Below, piece by piece: positions 37,004 to 44,984 of a stretch of 57,825 bases of DNA. The first letter of the stretch is position 1; each line of letters begins with the position of its first letter. The stretch comes from Bacteroidales bacterium (GTDB lineage Bacteria; Bacteroidota; Bacteroidia; Bacteroidales; JAADGE01). Location: NCBI GenBank assembly GCA_021648725.1, contig JAKISF010000022.1, forward strand, positions 1 to 57,825, written 5' to 3'. The translations under genes were made by a program, and so were the position numbers. The notes under the pieces are model-generated. The model was given only the letters and a program-made list of their open reading frames with translations. It was not told the DNA's origin and did no database searches.

Positions 37004-37561
37004 ATGATAAAAAACATTAAAAAGAAATATTGGTTGCGGTTTTTAATAGGCGGCATTATCTCGTTTGTATTGATATATGTTTTTTATCATATATTAAGAA
37101 AGAATGACGTTATTGATGATTTGTATGTTGATATATTAAATTATTATGCAAAGATATTATTAATTTGCTCTAAGTTTATTACGGAATTGTTTGGCTTTGA
37201 GGTTGTAACTTTTGGAAAAACTGTAAAAATAATTGATGACTTTAAAGCTTCCGGAGTATATTTAGACCGTGGTTGTATGGGGAGAAATGTAATGCTCGGC
37301 TATGCTGCATTAATTGCTGTTTTTCCCGGAAAGTTTTTACACAAACTTTGGTATATTCCGATGGGTCTTATTGTAATTACATTTGTTAATATATTAAGAA
37401 TTTCGGGGTTAGCAATTACGGCATACTGTTGTCCTCAATACAGTGATGTTAACCATTATGTTATTTTTAAAGTTGTGGCGTGGGTTGTTATTTTTATTTT
37501 GTGGATTATTTGGTTTAATAATTTCAGCCCTTTTGCTAAAAAGAAAAAACTAAAAGCATAA
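37004..37561 (+). CDS. Exosortase/archaeosortase family protein, short form
   Basis: The 185-residue integral membrane protein has about five helices and the three catalytic residues of the exosortase superfamily in order: Cys91 in DRGCMGRNVML, Arg132 in NILRISGLAI and His151 in DVNHYVIFK. Exosortases are transpeptidase-like membrane enzymes that cleave a C-terminal sorting signal from exported proteins. The length fits the short single-domain subfamilies known in Bacteroidota (such as XrtF or XrtN), but I cannot assign a subfamily. No target with an obvious tripartite C-terminal signal was seen in the window. The last 12 bp overlap the convergent DUF2797 gene. Confidence 0.85.
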   Translation: MIKNIKKKYWLRFLIGGIISFVLIYVFYHILRKNDVIDDLYVDILNYYAKILLICSKFITELFGFEVVTFGKTVKIIDDFKASGVYLDRGCMGRNVMLGYAALIAVFPGKFLHKLWYIPMGLIVITFVNILRISGLAITAYCCPQYSDVNHYVIFKVVAWVVIFILWIIWFNNFSPFAKKKKLKA

Positions 37562-38350
37562 TGATATTTTATATCCGTTATATTTCCGGATGTTTATCAC
37601 ACACCCGTCCTCAAAGATTAAATATTGCCCCTTTATTCCGGCAAGGTTTCCTTTGTATTGTTTATCCTTTTCTAAATTAATGCTTTTTATTTTTTCGGGG
37701 TAAATGTTAACAGGGTATTTTATTTTTAAAATGCTGTTATCTTTAACGATGTAGTTTGTCAGGTCGCTCCGTAAAAGATTTATTGCTTTTTCTTTTTCTG
37801 CAACCAAGTCAATAGTGTAATTAACTTGATTTTTAAGCATTTTTTGCCAACTTGTTCTATCAGATATGTGTTTTTTTAAATCAATTTCAAGCAAACCTGC
37901 TAAATATCGATTCGGAGTTTCTGCAAATTTAATTGCCTTAACGGCTCCTTGGTCTATCCATCTTGTCGGAATTTGTGTTGCTCTCGTAACCCCGACTTTA
38001 AGACCGCTTGATAATGCCAAATAAACAATATGTTTGCTTAAACAATTTTTTTTTGACCATTCGGAATCTCTGGATATTCCGAGATGTGCTTCGCATAACT
38101 CAGGTCTTAAAATGCAAGGAGCAGTTTGCGGAACAGAAGCAAAACAAGGATAACAATAGCCTTGTGCAAATGATTTTATTGTTTTATTTCCACATTCTAT
38201 ACAGTTTATCTCGTCAAGCCAACTTATTTCAAGTTCTTTTTCGATTAAAGTATTCATTTTAACCTTTTCGTCTGATAATATTAATGTATATTCAACCAAG
38301 CCTTCATTAATATTGGTTGACATTTTTATTAAATTCCCGATAATTTCCAT
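37550..38350 (-). CDS. DUF2797 family protein with a possible zinc-binding module
   Basis: The 266-residue protein has a cysteine cluster near residues 50-90 (CIECGNK, GYCYPCFA, PCILRPELCEAHLG) that likely binds zinc. A conserved segment follows: HIVYLALSSGLKVGVTRATQIPTRWIDQGA, in which KVGVTR, RW and DQGA mark DUF2797. The KVGVTR part resembles the GIY-YIG-like fold of small nucleases, but catalytic capacity is unproven. The family is widespread and uncharacterised. No operon partner is visible, as it converges on the exosortase gene and diverges from the PspC operon. Confidence 0.82.
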   Translation of the reverse strand: MEIIGNLIKMSTNINEGLVEYTLILSDEKVKMNTLIEKELEISWLDEINCIECGNKTIKSFAQGYCYPCFASVPQTAPCILRPELCEAHLGISRDSEWSKKNCLSKHIVYLALSSGLKVGVTRATQIPTRWIDQGAVKAIKFAETPNRYLAGLLEIDLKKHISDRTSWQKMLKNQVNYTIDLVAEKEKAINLLRSDLTNYIVKDNSILKIKYPVNIYPEKIKSINLEKDKQYKGNLAGIKGQYLIFEDGCVINIRKYNGYKISLCF

Positions 38351-38519
38351 AGTTTACAAAATTAAAATATTAAACCGGTAATAAAACAATTTACAACCAA
38401 CATTCCGACAAAAAGATATATTGCTGTAAATTAGCACATTCTAACGGTATCCTGATTCTATTTTTGAAAAATAAATATTAAAATTATAAAAAACACTGCC
38501 TTGTTATGCAAGGTTCTAA

Positions 38520-38537
38520 ATGTTTTACATATCTTTG
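38520..38537 (+). promoter_or_regulatory. -7 element and overlapping palindrome of the PspC-PadR operon
   Basis: The octamer tatctttg at 38530-38537 is an exact fit to TAnnTTTG, 28 bp before the first gene. The palindrome ATGT-TTT-ACAT (38520-38530) touches the element, and the inverted repeat ccttg/caagg lies at 38499-38513. PadR-family repressors often bind ATGT/ACAT palindromes, and a PadR gene is in this operon, so autoregulation is plausible. The operator spacing is shorter than in the best-known PadR sites. Confidence 0.45.
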
Positions 38538-38565
38538 CATAAGCAACAACTAAAAACAAACAACT

Positions 38566-39078
38566 ATGGAGAAAATAATTAATATAAGCATTAATAATAA
38601 AGAGTATAGATTTATGGAGTCTGCATATATGGTTTTATCTGACTATAATCGTTTTTTAAAAAGAACAATTAAGGATAAAAACAGGTTATGTGACATAGAA
38701 ATTCAGATTTCAGTATTATTAGATATGGAAACTGAGAACGAGAAAGTAAAAAAAATTGTAAGTACTGAAATAATGAATGAAGTAATATCTGTGTTAAAAG
38801 AAAATCAGAAAATTTATTATCCGGCAAGAAGGATTAAACAAAAAAAACAAACTTATAAAAGAAAAACACGAAAGCACTCTGAGGTTAAAAGAGATATTAA
38901 AAACAATGTATTAGGAGGGGTTTGTGCGGGTATTGCCGACAGATTTAACATTGATACAGTTTTTGTAAGGCTCGTATTTGTTGCATTAGGGTTGGTAACC
39001 GGACTTTTTGTTGCTCTATACATTATTTTGTGGGTTGTTTTACCTGCAAATGAGTATAACTATGAGAGAAGTGTTTAG
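38566..39078 (+). CDS. PspC domain-containing protein (copy 1)
   Basis: The 170-residue product has a soluble N-terminal region of about 105 residues and a C-terminal PspC domain. The domain has the diagnostic NNVLGGVCAGIADRFNIDTVFVRLVF, followed by a membrane helix (ALGLVTGLFVALYIILWVVLP). PspC domains are tied to envelope stress in many bacteria. The N-terminal part resembles that of the second copy at 39454 (strands like INISINNKEYRFMESAYMVL), so the two are paralogues. It is the first gene of the operon with padR; the 3' end is separated from padR by 28 bp. Confidence 0.88.
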   Translation: MEKIINISINNKEYRFMESAYMVLSDYNRFLKRTIKDKNRLCDIEIQISVLLDMETENEKVKKIVSTEIMNEVISVLKENQKIYYPARRIKQKKQTYKRKTRKHSEVKRDIKNNVLGGVCAGIADRFNIDTVFVRLVFVALGLVTGLFVALYIILWVVLPANEYNYERSV

Positions 39079-39106
39079 TTTATATAATAAGTTAAGTAAT
39101 AGAGAA

Positions 39107-39454
39107 ATGAAAATTCAAAATGCAAAAGCACAAATGAGAAAGGGGGTCTTGGAATATTGTATTTTATCAATACTTTCAGGAGGAGATGCTTATGCATCAG
39201 ACATTATAAAAGAACTTAAAAATGCAGAATTAATTGTTGTCGAAGGAACACTATATCCTTTATTAACAAGACAAAAAAATGCCGGGCTTTTAAGTTACAG
39301 GTGGGAGGAATCAACTCAAGGGCCTCCGAGAAAATATTATCGCTTAACAGAAACCGGAGAGCAATTTTTAAGAGAGTTAGATAATTCATGGAATACGCTT
39401 ACAGCATCAGTAAACAATATAAGAAATTTGTCAAAATCAAATAACATTAAATAA
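39107..39454 (+). CDS. PadR family transcriptional regulator
   Basis: From the ATG at 39107 the protein is 115 residues. It has the PadR winged-helix layout: MRKGVLEYCILSILSGGDAYASDII, the recognition segment VVEGTLYPLLTRQKNAGLLSYRWEES, and the wing GPPRKYYRLTETGEQFL. The frame is open 33 codons further upstream, overlapping the previous gene, but conserved PadR sequence begins at residue 34 of that longer frame. It ends in an overlap of 1 nt with the second PspC gene (TAATG), so the two are coupled. It is probably the repressor of its own operon. Confidence 0.92.
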   Translation: MKIQNAKAQMRKGVLEYCILSILSGGDAYASDIIKELKNAELIVVEGTLYPLLTRQKNAGLLSYRWEESTQGPPRKYYRLTETGEQFLRELDNSWNTLTASVNNIRNLSKSNNIK

Positions 39455-40080
39455 TGAAGAAAACAATAAGGATTCATATAAGCGGATATATTTTTAATAT
39501 TGATGAAGATGCCTATCAAGTTTTGGAAAATTGGTTAGACAGTGTTTCCAAACAATATGAAAATGAAAATGACGGGGACGAGATATTTAAAGATATTGAA
39601 ATGCGAGTTGCAGAACTTTTTTATGATAAAATCGGTTCGGAAGGTGTGATTTCAATAACAGAGGTTAGCAATATTATTAAAATTATGGGACAACCCGAAG
39701 AATTTGAAGATAACGAGCAAACAACAAAAACAGAAAACACATCTTTCAAAAAAACAGAGAAGAAAAAAACAAAGCAAAAACGATTGTATAGAAGTGAAGA
39801 AGACCATGTTATAGCCGGTGTGTGCAGCGGGCTCGGAGGTTATTTCGGGATTGATCCCGTTCTTGTTAGACTTGCATTTATTATTGCAATAATAATCGGC
39901 GGATTCGGGACAATTTTGTATATTATTCTTTGGATAATTATTCCTAAAGCTGAAACAGTTTCGCAAAAACTTGAAATGAAAGGAGAGCCCGTAAACATTT
40001 CAAATATAGAAAAAGCAATCAGAGAAGAGTTTGAATTTGTTAAAGAAAAGTTTAACAGAAAGAAACGAAAAAAGCACTGA
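39454..40080 (+). CDS. PspC domain-containing protein (copy 2)
   Basis: The 208-residue product has an N-terminal soluble region (residues 1-105) with IRIHISGYIFNIDEDAYQVL, paralogous to copy 1. A PspC domain near residues 107-165 carries HVIAGVCSGLGGYFGIDPVLVRL and a membrane helix (FIIAIIIGGFGTILYIILWII), and a charged tail follows. It differs from copy 1 by the longer C-terminal tail with basic residues. The gene is translationally coupled to padR. The pair could act as inner-membrane sensors or stress effectors; this is inference from the domain. Confidence 0.9.
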   Translation: MKKTIRIHISGYIFNIDEDAYQVLENWLDSVSKQYENENDGDEIFKDIEMRVAELFYDKIGSEGVISITEVSNIIKIMGQPEEFEDNEQTTKTENTSFKKTEKKKTKQKRLYRSEEDHVIAGVCSGLGGYFGIDPVLVRLAFIIAIIIGGFGTILYIILWIIIPKAETVSQKLEMKGEPVNISNIEKAIREEFEFVKEKFNRKKRKKH

Positions 40081-40109
40081 TCAGAAAATTTATTAATATT
40101 CCCACTTTT

Positions 40110-40622
40110 TTAGTCTTTCAAAAAGGCAACAGATTTAATTGTATCCGGAGCAATGTTTTTAACTGTCTTATAAAATTTTGTGTTGTTTTTCTCTTTTGTC
40201 CCGATTATATTATAGCTTTTGTCAAATCCTGCAAAGAACAATAACAAAACACTCAAAAGATAGAGGTATTTAATAACACTCGCAATTATACCCAAAGAAA
40301 TATTTAAAATTCCTTTTGGCTTACTTCCGGCTCCCTTTTCAATTCTGTCGGCAACAAAATTAGATAACCAAACAGTTGCTGAAAAAAGAAATGCAAAGAT
40401 ATATAAGTGAAGGGAAGGGAGGTTTTCGTTAGACCTTATCCTTTCTCTTATATAATCAGCAATTCCCTCAGACATATATCCGAATATTGCTATCCCCGAA
40501 ACTATAATTAATAACGAAATTGCATGAACAACAGGCCCTCTTTTGTATCCCTTAAAAATTGCAAAGATTAGCACTAAAACGATAAAAACATCAAGAAAAC
40601 TAATGGTAGCATCTATTTCCAT
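40110..40622 (-). CDS. CvpA family inner-membrane protein
   Basis: The 170-residue protein has about four membrane helices and the CvpA pattern: FLDVFIVLVLIFAIFKGYKRGPVV at the N-terminus, then IEKGAGSKPKGILNISLGIIASVIKYLYLLSVLL. The family was named from colicin V production in E. coli, but members are widespread in envelope-associated contexts of unknown mechanism. The gene is on its own transcript: it converges on the second pspC gene, and 122 bp lie between it and the coiled-coil gene upstream. Confidence 0.85.
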   Translation of the reverse strand: MEIDATISFLDVFIVLVLIFAIFKGYKRGPVVHAISLLIIVSGIAIFGYMSEGIADYIRERIRSNENLPSLHLYIFAFLFSATVWLSNFVADRIEKGAGSKPKGILNISLGIIASVIKYLYLLSVLLLFFAGFDKSYNIIGTKEKNNTKFYKTVKNIAPDTIKSVAFLKD

Positions 40623-40744
40623 AACAAAAAAATATTTTGAAAAACAAAGTTAGTAATAATAAAATGAAACGACTCTTAATTTAATAAAACCCGAGTCAAG
40701 TTACGATTCAGTCTTCTGTAAAAGCAACATTATTGCCCTTATAA

Positions 40745-41128
40745 TCAAAGTTTTTCAGGAGTGTCGGGTTTGTCCCGTTTTTCCATTTGTTTGTTATAGA
40801 ATCCGGAAACTTTGTTGCCCATATCGTTAAAAAAACTTTTTGTTTTGTTTGCAAATTCGGTAAATTTCTCGTCTAATTCATCAACAAAACTATCTTTATT
40901 GTACTTTTTTTTGAACGCATTTGATTCTTCTTCAAACTTATCGTCAGCAACTGTTTTAAGCTTTTCAAGAGCAATATCAAAATCCTCTTTTTTTTGTTTT
41001 AATTTTTCAAGCTCTTCATCAATCTCTTCCTTTTTCTTTTCTGCATATAGTTCTGCTTTTTCGATTTTTGTTGCAAGTTCTTTTGAAATAATACCTGCAT
41101 CTTTTAAAAAAAATTCTTTTTTTTCCAT
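40745..41128 (-). CDS. Short charged coiled-coil protein
   Basis: The 127-residue product has no signal peptide or membrane helix. Residues 15-80 are a strong coiled-coil pattern (ELATKIEKAELYAEKKKEEIDEELEKLKQ with heptads). The C-terminal part is FNDMGNKVSGFYNKQMEKRDKPD. No family was recognised; it might pack against a membrane or a partner protein. The base use looks like that of neighbouring genes. Confidence 0.65.
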   Translation of the reverse strand: MEKKEFFLKDAGIISKELATKIEKAELYAEKKKEEIDEELEKLKQKKEDFDIALEKLKTVADDKFEEESNAFKKKYNKDSFVDELDEKFTEFANKTKSFFNDMGNKVSGFYNKQMEKRDKPDTPEKL

Positions 41129-41273
41129 TGTTTATATTTTAGTAAATTATACAAAGTACGTAAAGTTAAGGATTTTTTGTTAATTTTTATCCTGTTGAAC
41201 CAATTTAATACACCTGTTTAGTTTATATAAACATTTAAAAACTATTATTGCATATTCATTACTAAAAGAAAAA

Positions 41274-41294
41274 ACCAGCCTGTTTTAGGCTGAT
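41274..41294 (-). terminator. Intrinsic terminator of the universal stress protein gene
   Basis: The stem cagcct/aggctg (41276-41281 and 41287-41292) with a 5-nt loop is followed on the minus strand by a run of T residues (gttttttctttt). It lies about 30 bp past the stop of the stress protein gene. Confidence 0.7.
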
Positions 41295-41323
41295 TCTAAA
41301 TATTTCTGTTTTATCAATACACT

Positions 41324-42145
41324 CTAATTAAAGCCGGTTAACTTAGTCAAGTCCTTTCTTGGGTTTATTGTCATTACCGGTATTTTCTTTTCATTTGCAA
41401 TTAATTTTTGTTCAGATGCCCCTAACATATAATCGTGAAAACTGATATTCTTTGTTGTCGTAATCATAATCAAGTCAGCTTTTATTTCATCTGCATATAA
41501 CAATGCTTCGTCAGACAAGTTCTTGCCTTCTAATTTTACAATATCATAGTCAACTCCTTTCTCTGTCAGGAATTTTTTTGCAATCATCATATTCGCGATA
41601 ATTTTCTTTTTGAAAATTTGATCATTTGAATCAATGTAGCATAAATAAAACTTTGACTTAAAGAAGCGATGTATAAATTCAGCCCAAACTAACTTTTCTT
41701 TTTCAGAAAATTTGAAATCAACAGGAAAAACAATCTTGTTTAGGTTGTCACTTTGCGGACTGTCCTGAACAACAATAAACGGAGCAGATGATCCTATAAT
41801 AACTTTTAATGCCCAACTTCCTGTAAATTTTTGCATTCCTTTAATGCCGTGTGTTCCCATAATCGCAAAAAAAGCATTTTCCTCATCAATTATTTTATTA
41901 ATGTCGGTAAAAATACTGCCTTCCCTTACAACAAACTTAGGCCTGATGCCATATTTTTTTCCTTGTTCAAGAACCGTTGATTCAAGCTTTTCTGTTGCTT
42001 TTTCAATTTCAGACTTCTTTTTAACAATATGAAGAAGCAAAATGTCACACTTTACAATTTTTGCCATTTTTTCAGCATGTTGCAATGCAAATTCTGCTAA
42101 ATCCGAAAAATCCCAAGGAATAATTATTGGTCTGTTATTATTCAT
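41324..42145 (-). CDS. Universal stress protein with two tandem domains
   Basis: The 273-residue product (from the internal ATG at 42145) carries two UspA-like domains. The first has RPIIIPWDFSDLAEFALQHA and the nucleotide-binding element MGTHGIKGMQKFTGS. The second begins KIVFPVDFKFSEKEKLVW and contains ADLIMITTTKN. The second domain lacks a clear G-rich ATP motif and may be degenerate. An upstream ATG at 42175 would add ten low-complexity residues. The family binds ATP or acts as stress-induced regulators or chaperones. It lies 133 bp from the divergent cyclase gene, so the two may share regulation. Confidence 0.85.
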   Translation of the reverse strand: MNNNRPIIIPWDFSDLAEFALQHAEKMAKIVKCDILLLHIVKKKSEIEKATEKLESTVLEQGKKYGIRPKFVVREGSIFTDINKIIDEENAFFAIMGTHGIKGMQKFTGSWALKVIIGSSAPFIVVQDSPQSDNLNKIVFPVDFKFSEKEKLVWAEFIHRFFKSKFYLCYIDSNDQIFKKKIIANMMIAKKFLTEKGVDYDIVKLEGKNLSDEALLYADEIKADLIMITTTKNISFHDYMLGASEQKLIANEKKIPVMTINPRKDLTKLTGFN

Positions 42146-42250
42146 AATTTCAATATAATTATTATTAGCATTCAAATTTATAAATAATTTATTTGAATAT
42201 CAAGAAAATTCGCATATTAAAAAATAAAAGCAACCATATTAAAAAATAAT

Positions 42251-42281
42251 ATTGACAGAATATTTAATTTTATTATTTTTA
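42251..42281 (+). promoter_or_regulatory. Candidate promoter of the cyclase-HD gene
   Basis: A TTG-containing box (attg, 42251-42254), a 19-bp spacer and tattttta (42274-42281) match the same layout as the candidate at 28378. The last base of the -7 element is A rather than G. Start distance to the ATG is 28 bp. Confidence 0.4.
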
Positions 42282-42308
42282 CACTCACGTTTTTAAAATC
42301 GATTTTTT

Positions 42309-43715
42309 ATGGCAACCGAAAATGAAAAAAAAATTCAAGCAGAAATTCAAGTCTTAAAAGAAAGAGTTGAAGCATTAGACCAACTGAATAAAGAATTGGC
42401 AGAACAAAATGAAGAGCTAAGAGAGGAAAATGATAAACATGCTGAAATGTTGGCCTTTTTACCGACAGATGCAAAAAGACAAATGAACAGAAAAACAAAA
42501 ACTTCTTCTTTAAGGTATAAAATGGTAACGGTTCTTTATTCTGATGTTAAGGGCTTTACAGAGCTGTCAAAGGAGCAAGATGCTGAAGCCCTTATTGATG
42601 AGTTAGACAATTTCTTTTTTGCTTTCGATGAGGTAGTTGAAAAGCATAATATACAAAAAGTTAAATCCATTGGTGATACTTTTATGTGTGCGGGAGGAAT
42701 TCCGAAGAAAAACAGAACAAACCCTGTTGAAGTAATTATGGCTGCCCTGGAAATGCAGGCATATCTAAAAAAACTTCAGGAAGAATCAAAAAAGAATGAT
42801 CGAAAAATTTGGAGTTTAACTTTCGGGGTTCATACCGGACCTGTTACGGCTACTGTTTCAGGAAAAAAGAAAATTTCATACGACATAAAAGGTGATACGG
42901 CAAACATAGCAAGTCGAATTGAATCTGCAAGCAACCCGACAGAAATTAGTGTGTCGGGAATGACTTATGAATTTATTAAAGAGTTTTTTGCATGTGAATT
43001 TCGTTCAAAAATGCCGGTAAAATACAAAGGAGATGTTCCGGTTTATATTATAAAAGGATACAGGCCCGATCTTTCGATTGACGGAAAAGGAAAAATTCCG
43101 AATAGGGCTTTCCGAACAAAGTTTCAGATTATTAAATTCGAAGACTTAAACGACTATGTTCTTGACAGGTTAGAAAGGGAGTTACCTAAACACCTTTATT
43201 ATCACAGTTATAAGCACACAATTGATGTTACAATAGGAGTTGAGATTATCGGTTATGGCGAAGGCGTCGGAGAAGAAGATATGTTATTACTTAAAACAGC
43301 TGCATTATTTCATGATTTCGGTCAGGTTGAAGGAGCAATTGACCACGAAGAAAAAGGGTGTAAAATTGTCGAAGAAATTCTTCCGAAATTCGGTTATGAT
43401 AAAGAGCAAATTGAAATTATTAAAGGAATAATAATGGCAACCAAATTACCGCCACAACCCAAAACATTGTTAGAACAAATTATTGCAGATGCGGATTTGG
43501 ATTATTTAGGCAGAAGGGACATGGTTCCGGTTTCGGACACCCTGTACCAAGAGCTTAAAGTTCAGGGTATTATCGGCTCTTTTAATGACTGGAATAAATT
43601 ACAAGTAAAGTTTTTAAGTGTACACCAATATTTCACAAAAACCGCTCGAAATATGCGAACCGTAAATAAGGAGGTGCAAATAGAACGAATAAAAGAGCTC
43701 ATTACTGAAGATTAA
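42309..43715 (+). CDS. Class III adenylate cyclase fused to an HD domain
   Basis: The 468-residue protein has an N-terminal coiled coil (residues 5-50). The class III catalytic domain follows (residues about 70-255), with metal-binding Asp79 (YSDVKGFT) and Asp123 (SIGDTFMC), the ATP-selecting pair Lys119 and Asp192, and the transition-state pair Asn199 and Arg203 in GDTANIASRIES. All key residues for a cAMP-forming enzyme are present, so activity is likely. The C-terminal part (residues about 285-460) is an HD domain with HSYKHTIDV, LFHDFG (His335, Asp336) and DADLDYLG, as in HD phosphohydrolases. The fusion suggests both making and breaking a nucleotide signal, or an HD sensor. No membrane segment. 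Confidence 0.9.
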   Translation: MATENEKKIQAEIQVLKERVEALDQLNKELAEQNEELREENDKHAEMLAFLPTDAKRQMNRKTKTSSLRYKMVTVLYSDVKGFTELSKEQDAEALIDELDNFFFAFDEVVEKHNIQKVKSIGDTFMCAGGIPKKNRTNPVEVIMAALEMQAYLKKLQEESKKNDRKIWSLTFGVHTGPVTATVSGKKKISYDIKGDTANIASRIESASNPTEISVSGMTYEFIKEFFACEFRSKMPVKYKGDVPVYIIKGYRPDLSIDGKGKIPNRAFRTKFQIIKFEDLNDYVLDRLERELPKHLYYHSYKHTIDVTIGVEIIGYGEGVGEEDMLLLKTAALFHDFGQVEGAIDHEEKGCKIVEEILPKFGYDKEQIEIIKGIIMATKLPPQPKTLLEQIIADADLDYLGRRDMVPVSDTLYQELKVQGIIGSFNDWNKLQVKFLSVHQYFTKTARNMRTVNKEVQIERIKELITED

Positions 43716-43719
43716 GTTA

Positions 43720-43748
43720 AAGGGTTTTGATGTGACATCAAAACCCTT
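43720..43748 (+). terminator. Intrinsic terminator of the cyclase-HD gene
   Basis: A 13-bp perfect stem (43720-43732 and 43736-43748) with a 3-nt loop is followed by cttgtttt. It lies 5 bp past the stop codon. Confidence 0.85.
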
Positions 43749-43785
43749 CTTGTTTTATAACATAAATTATAAAATAATAATTATA

Positions 43786-43793
43786 TAAATTTG
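43786..43793 (+). promoter_or_regulatory. Candidate -7 element of ilvE
   Basis: The octamer taaatttg exactly fits TAnnTTTG and lies 25 bp before the ATG. No TTTG is found at the expected upstream spacing. Confidence 0.35.
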
Positions 43794-43818
43794 AACATTA
43801 ATTTCTAAATAATTTAAC

Positions 43819-44832
43819 ATGAAAAACATAAACTGGAGAGAACTTCCGTTCGGATACATTAAAACGGATTATAATGTTAGATGTTACTACAGAAACGGAG
43901 AGTGGGGACAAATTGAAGTGTCTTCTTCCGAACATATCCCGATTCATATTGCCGCAACTTCGTTGCATTACGGACAAGAAGCTTTTGAAGGAATGAAAGC
44001 TTTTACAGGGAAAGACGGAAAAATAAGACTGTTCAGATGGGAAGAAAATGCAAAAAGACTGCAAGACTCTGCAAGAGGTGTGCTAATGGCAGAACCGCCG
44101 GTTGAATTATTTAAAAAAATGATTAACAGAGTAATAAGAAAAAACAAAAAATTTATTCCGCCATACGGAACCGGAGCATCTTTATATATCCGACCTTTAT
44201 TAATAGGTACAGGACCACAAGTCGGAGTTCGTCCGGCAGAAGAATATTTATTAGTTATTTTTGTGACACCTGTCGGACCGTATTTTAAAGCAGGCTTCAG
44301 CCCTGTTTCAATGTTAATTACCAGAGAATATGACAGAGCTGCACCCTTAGGAACAGGACAATATAAAGTCGGGGGAAACTATGCTGCAAGTCTGACATCT
44401 ATGAAGAAAGCTCATGACGGCGGGTATGCAAGTGTATTGTACCTTGATGCAAAAGAAAAAAAATACATTGATGAGTGCGGTCCGGCAAATTTTTTCGGCA
44501 TAAAAAACAATACATATATTACTCCTAAATCAGATTCTATTTTACCGTCAATAACGAACAGAAGTTTAATGAAGTTAGCAGAACATCTGGGATTAAAAGT
44601 CGAAAGAAGACCTGTTGAGTTATCAGAATTAGAAACTTTTGAAGAAGCCGGAGCTTGCGGAACAGCTGCTGTTATCAGCCCGATAAAAAAAATAACGGAT
44701 GATGAAAACGGGAAGGTGTATTTTTTCGGCGACAAGCCGGGAGAAGTTTCTACAAAGCTGTATAACAAGCTGACAGCAATTCAAACCGGAGACGAGGAAG
44801 ATGTTTTCGGTTGGGTTGATATTATAGGATAA
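43819..44832 (+). CDS. ilvE: Branched-chain amino acid aminotransferase
   Basis: The 337-residue PLP enzyme is of fold type IV. It has YGQEAFEGMKAF near residue 55, the PLP lysine Lys183 in GTGQYKVGGNYAAS, and DECGPANFFGIKN with the PLP-contacting glutamate near residue 220. It transaminates leucine, isoleucine and valine with 2-oxoglutarate. The subgroup (the long BCAT type with RPLLIGTG) fits eukaryotic-like and Bacteroidota BCATs. The gene is alone, between two terminators. Confidence 0.93.
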   Translation: MKNINWRELPFGYIKTDYNVRCYYRNGEWGQIEVSSSEHIPIHIAATSLHYGQEAFEGMKAFTGKDGKIRLFRWEENAKRLQDSARGVLMAEPPVELFKKMINRVIRKNKKFIPPYGTGASLYIRPLLIGTGPQVGVRPAEEYLLVIFVTPVGPYFKAGFSPVSMLITREYDRAAPLGTGQYKVGGNYAASLTSMKKAHDGGYASVLYLDAKEKKYIDECGPANFFGIKNNTYITPKSDSILPSITNRSLMKLAEHLGLKVERRPVELSELETFEEAGACGTAAVISPIKKITDDENGKVYFFGDKPGEVSTKLYNKLTAIQTGDEEDVFGWVDIIG

Positions 44833-44882
44833 AAGCATTAACTTTAGTAGAGTGTAAGAACTGTTTACTGTTTTGACATTAT

Positions 44883-44937
44883 CCAAAACAAGATGTGAAT
44901 CTGATTCAAAAATCGGCTTCACATCTTCTTATTTTGG
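44883..44937. terminator. Bidirectional terminator between ilvE and the barrel protein gene
   Basis: The stem aagatgtgaa (44890-44899) with ttcacatctt (44918-44927) is extended outward by ccaaaa/ttttgg (44883-44888 and 44932-44937) after a small bulge. The two genes converge here. Confidence 0.6.
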
Positions 44938-44984
44938 ACAGTCGTCTCTTTAAAAAGGGACATCCATTTTTAACATTATTACCC

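Noticed and set aside
36901-37056. Longer N-terminus of the MORN-type protein from 37056
   Set aside because: It places 52 low-complexity residues before the signal peptide and overlaps the start of the divergent exosortase gene.
39008-39106. Upstream extension of the PadR protein
   Set aside because: The 33 residues overlap the preceding PspC gene in another frame and precede the conserved PadR start.
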